Positions 22,300 to 25,430 of a DNA stretch of 25,430 nt are shown piece by piece. The position numbers were made by a program, and so were the translations under genes. This DNA is from an uncultured Clostridia bacterium (lineage in GTDB: Bacteria > Bacillota > Clostridia > JAAYHZ01): positions 1-25,430 of the forward strand of contig CALCRE010000055.1 of NCBI GenBank assembly GCA_937894465.1, given 5' to 3'. A model generated the notes under the pieces. It was not told the origin of the DNA. It did not search any database and saw only the letters and a program-made list of their open reading frames with translations. Position 1 is the first letter of the stretch; every line of letters begins with the position of its first letter.

Positions 22300-23086
22300 G
22301 CTTCTTGCCGGAAGATATTTGGTTGGAAACTCCCTGTTGCATCGCCTTGACGGGAGAGTTAAAATCATATGCTTGCTTATCTTGATTGCCCTTGTGATCG
22401 GGTCTCGTTCTGTTTCAAGCTATGCTATATCCGTATCAGCCGTTTGCATGATCGTTTTATTATCAAAACTACCGCCGGCTTATGTGTTAGGACCGGTAGG
22501 GAGATTATGGTTGTTTTTCATAACGATTTTTTTAATGAATGCTTTGTTTTTTGACACCTTAAACCCATTGTATTCATGGTGGATTTTTCACCCTTCCGTC
22601 GCAGGAATAAAACAAGGTTTCAGTGTGGTTGTTCATGTGGTGCTTGTTCTAATTCTCAGCAGTGTGCTTACAATGACCACATCTCCCACAGAGGTGACAA
22701 CAGCTCTTGAGAGTCTGATCAAGCCTTTGAAGTTGATTGGTGTTCCCACGGAAGATGTTGCAATGATTATTAGTATAGCCATTCAGTTTATTCCTACACT
22801 TTTAGAAGAGACGGAAGCCATTAAAATGGCGCAGATAGCAAGAGGGGCAAGGTTTGAAAGCAAAAAGCTCAAAGAGCGTGCATTCAGCGTGTTTCCTCTT
22901 GTCATTCCTATATTTTTATCTGCTTTTAAAAGAGCGGATGAACTGTCCTTGGCCATGGAAGCAAGAGGCTATCGAAATGCAAAAAAACGGACAAAGCGAA
23001 AAAAAGAGCCCCTTTCTTCGAAAGACTATATAGCTCTTTGCATTTGTGTTGCTCTTTGCCTTGTACAATTTTTATTACTTCGTTAA
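22292..23086 (+). CDS. ecfT: ECF transporter transmembrane subunit T
   Basis: This is the membrane scaffold that joins the ATPase pair to the S component. The product of 264 aa starts with LAGRYLVGNSLLHRLDGRVK, the usual EcfT opening 'G-x-Y-x-x-G-x-S-x-x-H-x-L-D-P/G-R-x-K'. Several hydrophobic segments follow (about 24-45, 47-62, 68-85, 107-128, and the C-terminal 243-262). The two coupling-helix motifs are present as Ala-Arg-Gly in IARGARFE (about 188-190) and in MEARGYRNAKKR (about 228-231); these contact grooves of the ATPases. It overlaps ecfA2 by 8 bases. A hairpin and a 47-base gap separate it from the S gene. Confidence 0.95.
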   Translation: MNKLLAGRYLVGNSLLHRLDGRVKIICLLILIALVIGSRSVSSYAISVSAVCMIVLLSKLPPAYVLGPVGRLWLFFITIFLMNALFFDTLNPLYSWWIFHPSVAGIKQGFSVVVHVVLVLILSSVLTMTTSPTEVTTALESLIKPLKLIGVPTEDVAMIISIAIQFIPTLLEETEAIKMAQIARGARFESKKLKERAFSVFPLVIPIFLSAFKRADELSLAMEARGYRNAKKRTKRKKEPLSSKDYIALCICVALCLVQFLLLR

Positions 23087-23105
23087 TCCGGCTTATGCCA
23101 GATTA
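23084..23105 (+). other. Intra-operon hairpin between ecfT and the S-component gene
   Basis: TAATCcGGC (23084-23092), loop TTAT, GCCaGATTA (23097-23105) form an 8-of-9 stem, covering the ecfT stop codon. There is no U run, so it is not a normal terminator. It may protect or set a processing boundary so that the S gene is expressed at a different level. The S gene has a fresh strong ribosome binding site, AGGAGGAAA. Confidence 0.5.
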
Positions 23106-23133
23106 TATATAACAAGTTAGGAGGAAATTTTTC

Positions 23134-23670
23134 ATGAAAAAAATGTCTTATGTAAAACTCTCGATTATTACAGCGGTAAGCATCGCATTATGTGTTGTTC
23201 TGCCCATGGCTTTCCATTCCATCCCAAATGCAGGTAGTATTATCTTACCGATGCATATCCCTGTTCTTCTATGCGGTTTGATTTGCGGACCGTTTTTCGG
23301 GTTGTTAGCCGGATTGGCGGGTCCTTTGCTCTCCAACCTTTTCACAGGGATGCCCCCGGCGGCTTTTTTACCACAAATGATGATCGAGCTTGCAGTATAC
23401 GGGTTGATTTGCGGATTAATGATGAAGATGATTCGCACTAAAAAAGTATTTGTAGACCTGTATATCAGCCTTATTGTCTCCATAATCATAGGACGTGTTG
23501 TAGCAGGAATTGCTAAAGCACTGATCTTCGCACCGGGTAATTTTACTATGGCAGTATGGACAACAAGCTATTTTGTTACCGGTTGGCCCGGAATTGTCAT
23601 TCAACTTGTTCTAATTCCAGCCGTTGTCTTTGCCCTCATGAAAGCCAAATTGATTCCGGAGCGTTATTAG
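23134..23670 (+). CDS. ECF transporter substrate-binding S component, substrate unknown
   Basis: This 178-aa integral membrane protein has five or six hydrophobic segments (about 8-25, 38-62, 68-80, 82-99, 107-128, 148-170). The segment around 45-62 (HIPVLLCGLICGPFFGLLAG) followed by LAGPLLSNLFTGMPPAAFLP is a conserved S-component block of the type I associate with orphan clostridial ECF S proteins. The N-terminal helix with LSIITAVSIAL has the small-residue surface that usually contacts EcfT. I cannot tell the ligand: no clear ThiT, RibU, FolT, BioY, PanT, PdxU or CbiM signature is visible. Placement with its own EcfA1A2T set and a kinase suggests a ligand that is phosphorylated on entry. 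The strong ribosome binding site AGGAGGAAA at 23120-23128 and the upstream hairpin suggest separate expression control within the operon. The next gene begins directly after its stop. Confidence 0.85.
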   Translation: MKKMSYVKLSIITAVSIALCVVLPMAFHSIPNAGSIILPMHIPVLLCGLICGPFFGLLAGLAGPLLSNLFTGMPPAAFLPQMMIELAVYGLICGLMMKMIRTKKVFVDLYISLIVSIIIGRVVAGIAKALIFAPGNFTMAVWTTSYFVTGWPGIVIQLVLIPAVVFALMKAKLIPERY

Positions 23671-24738
23671 ATGATAAAAATGAATCAATTTTGTCTGTAT
23701 ATAAAAGATCAAGCTATGCGGCATCCGAGTATGACACCTCAAGATGCCGTAAAGCTATGCTTTCAGGCGGCATTCGGTGCAGAACATATTCTTTCGGATT
23801 ATGTGAAAGCTTTGGAATTTTTACATAAGGAGTACTCTGAAACAAAGGTAATGGATATGGATGTCTTCGAGCCGATCAGTGATGAGTATGTCAGGATTAA
23901 TATTGCAGCTTGGAAGTATAAAGGATTACCGGTAGAGTGGCTTTTTGAAATGTTCTACCAAACTGCCAAGAAAAGTAGAAAAAACTCGTCATCTCTCTTT
24001 ATGGAATACTTGGAGATCGTGAGCACACCGGCAGAAGAAGGAATTCTGCCCTTTGACAACTCTATGTGGCTATCCTTTAAGAATCAGTATCTTTCAACCG
24101 GGATCAAGCCTTTACATCATAGCAATAAGTACCGAGATCTTGAACATCCTGCATATCGAGTAGTCAGCAAGAAGTTTGTAACGATTTTGCCGATTCTCGA
24201 AAAGGCAATCACACTTCCTGCCGGAGATACACCTAAAATAATTGCCATAGACGGTCGTGCAGCTTCCGGAAAAACCACTGTTGCAGAATTGTTATCTACT
24301 GCATTAAAAGCAGATACCATTCATATGGACGATTTCTTTTTACCCCCGGAATTGAGAATACCTGAGCGATATACCCAAAGTGGCGGGAATATCCACTATG
24401 AGCGTTTTTGTTCAGAGGTACTGCCGTTTTTAAAAAAGAGTAAAGCATTCTCTTATCGCTGTTTTGATTGTAGTATCATGGATTTTGGAAGTTCTTGCAT
24501 GATAAAAAGCGACACATGGAGGATTGTAGAAGGCTCATACAGCCATCATCCTATATTCGGAGATTATGCAGATTTGTTTGTGTTTTGTGATGTATCAAAA
24601 AAAGAGCAGATGCAAAGAATTATCAAGCGAAACGGTAATACATTAGCAGAACGATTTGCAAAAGAATGGATTCCCATGGAAGAACAATATTTTGACACCG
24701 AGAAGATCAAAGAGAACGCAGACATCATTATTGAATGA
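23671..24738 (+). CDS. P-loop kinase (uridine kinase/PRK-like) with a large N-terminal domain
   Basis: The product has 355 aa; the start ATG lies immediately after the S-component stop. Residues 195-203 hold Walker A GRAASGKTT inside IIAIDGRAASGKTTVAELL, followed by IHMDDFFLPPEL, the Asp-Asp pair typical of uridine kinase and phosphoribulokinase-like enzymes. A lid-type region follows with KKEQMQRIIKRNG. The C-terminal 165 residues are therefore a small-molecule kinase of the Udk/PRK superfamily. The first 185 residues (with FGAEHILSDYVKALEFL and EPISDEYVRINIAAWKYKG) are a mostly helical domain I do not recognise as a named family. The gene is last in the ECF operon, just before a strong terminator. 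The inferred role is to phosphorylate and trap the imported compound. The substrate is unknown; nucleosides, thiazole/pyrimidine vitamers and pyridoxine-like compounds are possible. Confidence 0.8.
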   Translation: MIKMNQFCLYIKDQAMRHPSMTPQDAVKLCFQAAFGAEHILSDYVKALEFLHKEYSETKVMDMDVFEPISDEYVRINIAAWKYKGLPVEWLFEMFYQTAKKSRKNSSSLFMEYLEIVSTPAEEGILPFDNSMWLSFKNQYLSTGIKPLHHSNKYRDLEHPAYRVVSKKFVTILPILEKAITLPAGDTPKIIAIDGRAASGKTTVAELLSTALKADTIHMDDFFLPPELRIPERYTQSGGNIHYERFCSEVLPFLKKSKAFSYRCFDCSIMDFGSSCMIKSDTWRIVEGSYSHHPIFGDYADLFVFCDVSKKEQMQRIIKRNGNTLAERFAKEWIPMEEQYFDTEKIKENADIIIE

Positions 24739-24749
24739 ACAAGTCAAGG

Positions 24750-24786
24750 AAGCCTTGTCACAGCTTACGTTTGACGAGGCTTTTTT
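24750..24786 (+). terminator. Rho-independent terminator of the ECF operon
   Basis: AAGCCTTGTCA (24750-24760), an 11-base loop, then TGACGAGGCTT (24772-24782) form an 11-bp stem with one U-G pair, followed by TTTTTT (24781-24786). It lies 12 bases after the kinase stop. Confidence 0.92.
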
Positions 24787-24823
24787 ATACTTAAATGTTC
24801 ATTTCTCCAGTGATGAACTGTCT

Positions 24824-25430
24824 TTAACGAAGGGCTTCCAATTGGTGATTCATTCTGGATATATAAAGCTTTCTGCCGTCGTTATAAATTTTATAGACTT
24901 TATGGCTTGAGAGAGTGCTTTCAGGTAGAAGGTAATCCACCACTTGATATAGTATTTCTCCGGAAGACTTGTTGAACACTATGATGTGATCCCTTTGAGG
25001 AATGATCAATAAGTTTTTATAGACAACCGGCTTTAACAGCCCGGTATCATCAAAGCGATCGTAGGTGGATAGAAAATGGGCTTTCCATAATTGTTTTCCG
25101 GTTTTTCTGTCAATGCTTTGTATGGTATCTCCGGTGATGTGAAGGAAATGGTTCTTATCCAAAACACCTCCGTAAAAATGTCCTTCGTCGCTGAACAAAA
25201 CCTTGTTTTCTTTTAAACTCACCAATTTATAGCCGGTCGATTCCATATTGGATTGAGCGTCATCCTTTAACGGATATTTCATGATGACTGCATGATCATT
25301 GTCAAGCAACAATAAACGGCTGTTAGGAGCAGATAATGTATAAAGGATCTTTCCGTTATCAATATTGACTTGGATGAATCCTTCCTGTGTGGCAAACCAT
25401 TTCAGATTGGATTTTGCTTGCTTTTGATAT
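24824..25430 (-). CDS. PQQ-like beta-propeller repeat protein, 5' end outside window
   Basis: The frame is open to the last base of the window, so at least 201 residues belong to it; a TTG at 25312 is an internal codon. The chain shows successive beta-propeller blades with the pattern '(Y/F)-x-x-N-x-x-x-G-K': VNIDNGKILYTLSAP, SIDRKTGKQLWKAHFLSTYD and VFNKSSGEILYQVVDYLLP. SIDRKTGKQLWK is the classic PQQ-repeat form, as in BamB-like and quinoprotein dehydrogenase-like propellers. The visible part is only the end of the protein, so signal peptide, anchor and function cannot be judged. It ends LEALR and is convergent with the ECF operon, with the operon terminator in the gap of 85 bases between them. 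No terminator of its own is clear. Confidence 0.72.
   Translation of the reverse strand, partial: YQKQAKSNLKWFATQEGFIQVNIDNGKILYTLSAPNSRLLLLDNDHAVIMKYPLKDDAQSNMESTGYKLVSLKENKVLFSDEGHFYGGVLDKNHFLHITGDTIQSIDRKTGKQLWKAHFLSTYDRFDDTGLLKPVVYKNLLIIPQRDHIIVFNKSSGEILYQVVDYLLPESTLSSHKVYKIYNDGRKLYISRMNHQLEALR

Overview
The window looks like chromosomal DNA of an anaerobic, probably spore-forming member of the Clostridia. The evidence is a low-to-moderate GC content, strong AGGAGG-type ribosome binding sites, a single-chain pyruvate:ferredoxin oxidoreductase, a SigI/RsgI pair, a clostridial-type small spore-surface-like protein, and a dedicated ECF vitamin-type transporter. I cannot name the genus. There are no rRNA or tRNA genes, insertion sequences, phage genes or CRISPR arrays.

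Layout. (1) 1-2000: the 3' part of an amidohydrolase convergent with an M42 aminopeptidase, with a shared hairpin terminator between them. (2) 2202-5800: nifJ/por, monocistronic with its own terminator. (3) 5831-7918: a 55-aa gene on the minus strand (DUF3787-like), divergent from a GH35 beta-galactosidase. (4) 7973-15906: a long plus-strand run. It starts with a giant MutS-like protein carrying two complete MutS-type ATPase halves in one chain. This is followed, with stop/start overlaps, by a 55-aa two-helix membrane peptide and a HAAS-domain membrane protein. Then come an Fe-S aldo/keto reductase, a DegT-type aminotransferase and a ceramidase-like protein. The 3' end of the ceramidase-like frame runs antisense into the next gene. 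(5) 15772-20228, minus strand: a two-P-loop ATPase of the PRK06851 type, then rsgI and sigI (operon order sigI-rsgI), then a secreted acidic protein with sixteen consecutive Asp. (6) 20401-24786: a probable attenuation-controlled operon with a structured leader, ecfA1, ecfA2, ecfT, an S component of unknown substrate and a P-loop kinase, closed by a strong terminator. (7) 24824-25430: the 3' part of a PQQ/beta-propeller-like gene on the minus strand.

How the genes fit together. The ECF operon looks like a self-contained 'import and phosphorylate' unit. Its promoter is followed by three hairpins and a long intrinsic terminator, and I can draw an 8-bp competing helix that would unpair the terminator base. 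I do not recognise the leader as a known riboswitch class, so it is the best candidate here for something undescribed. The second candidate is the MutS-like/two-TM/HAAS operon, where a duplicated ATPase is translationally coupled to two membrane proteins. SigI-RsgI is a recognised transmembrane signalling pair, and the acidic secreted protein upstream of it is a possible target.
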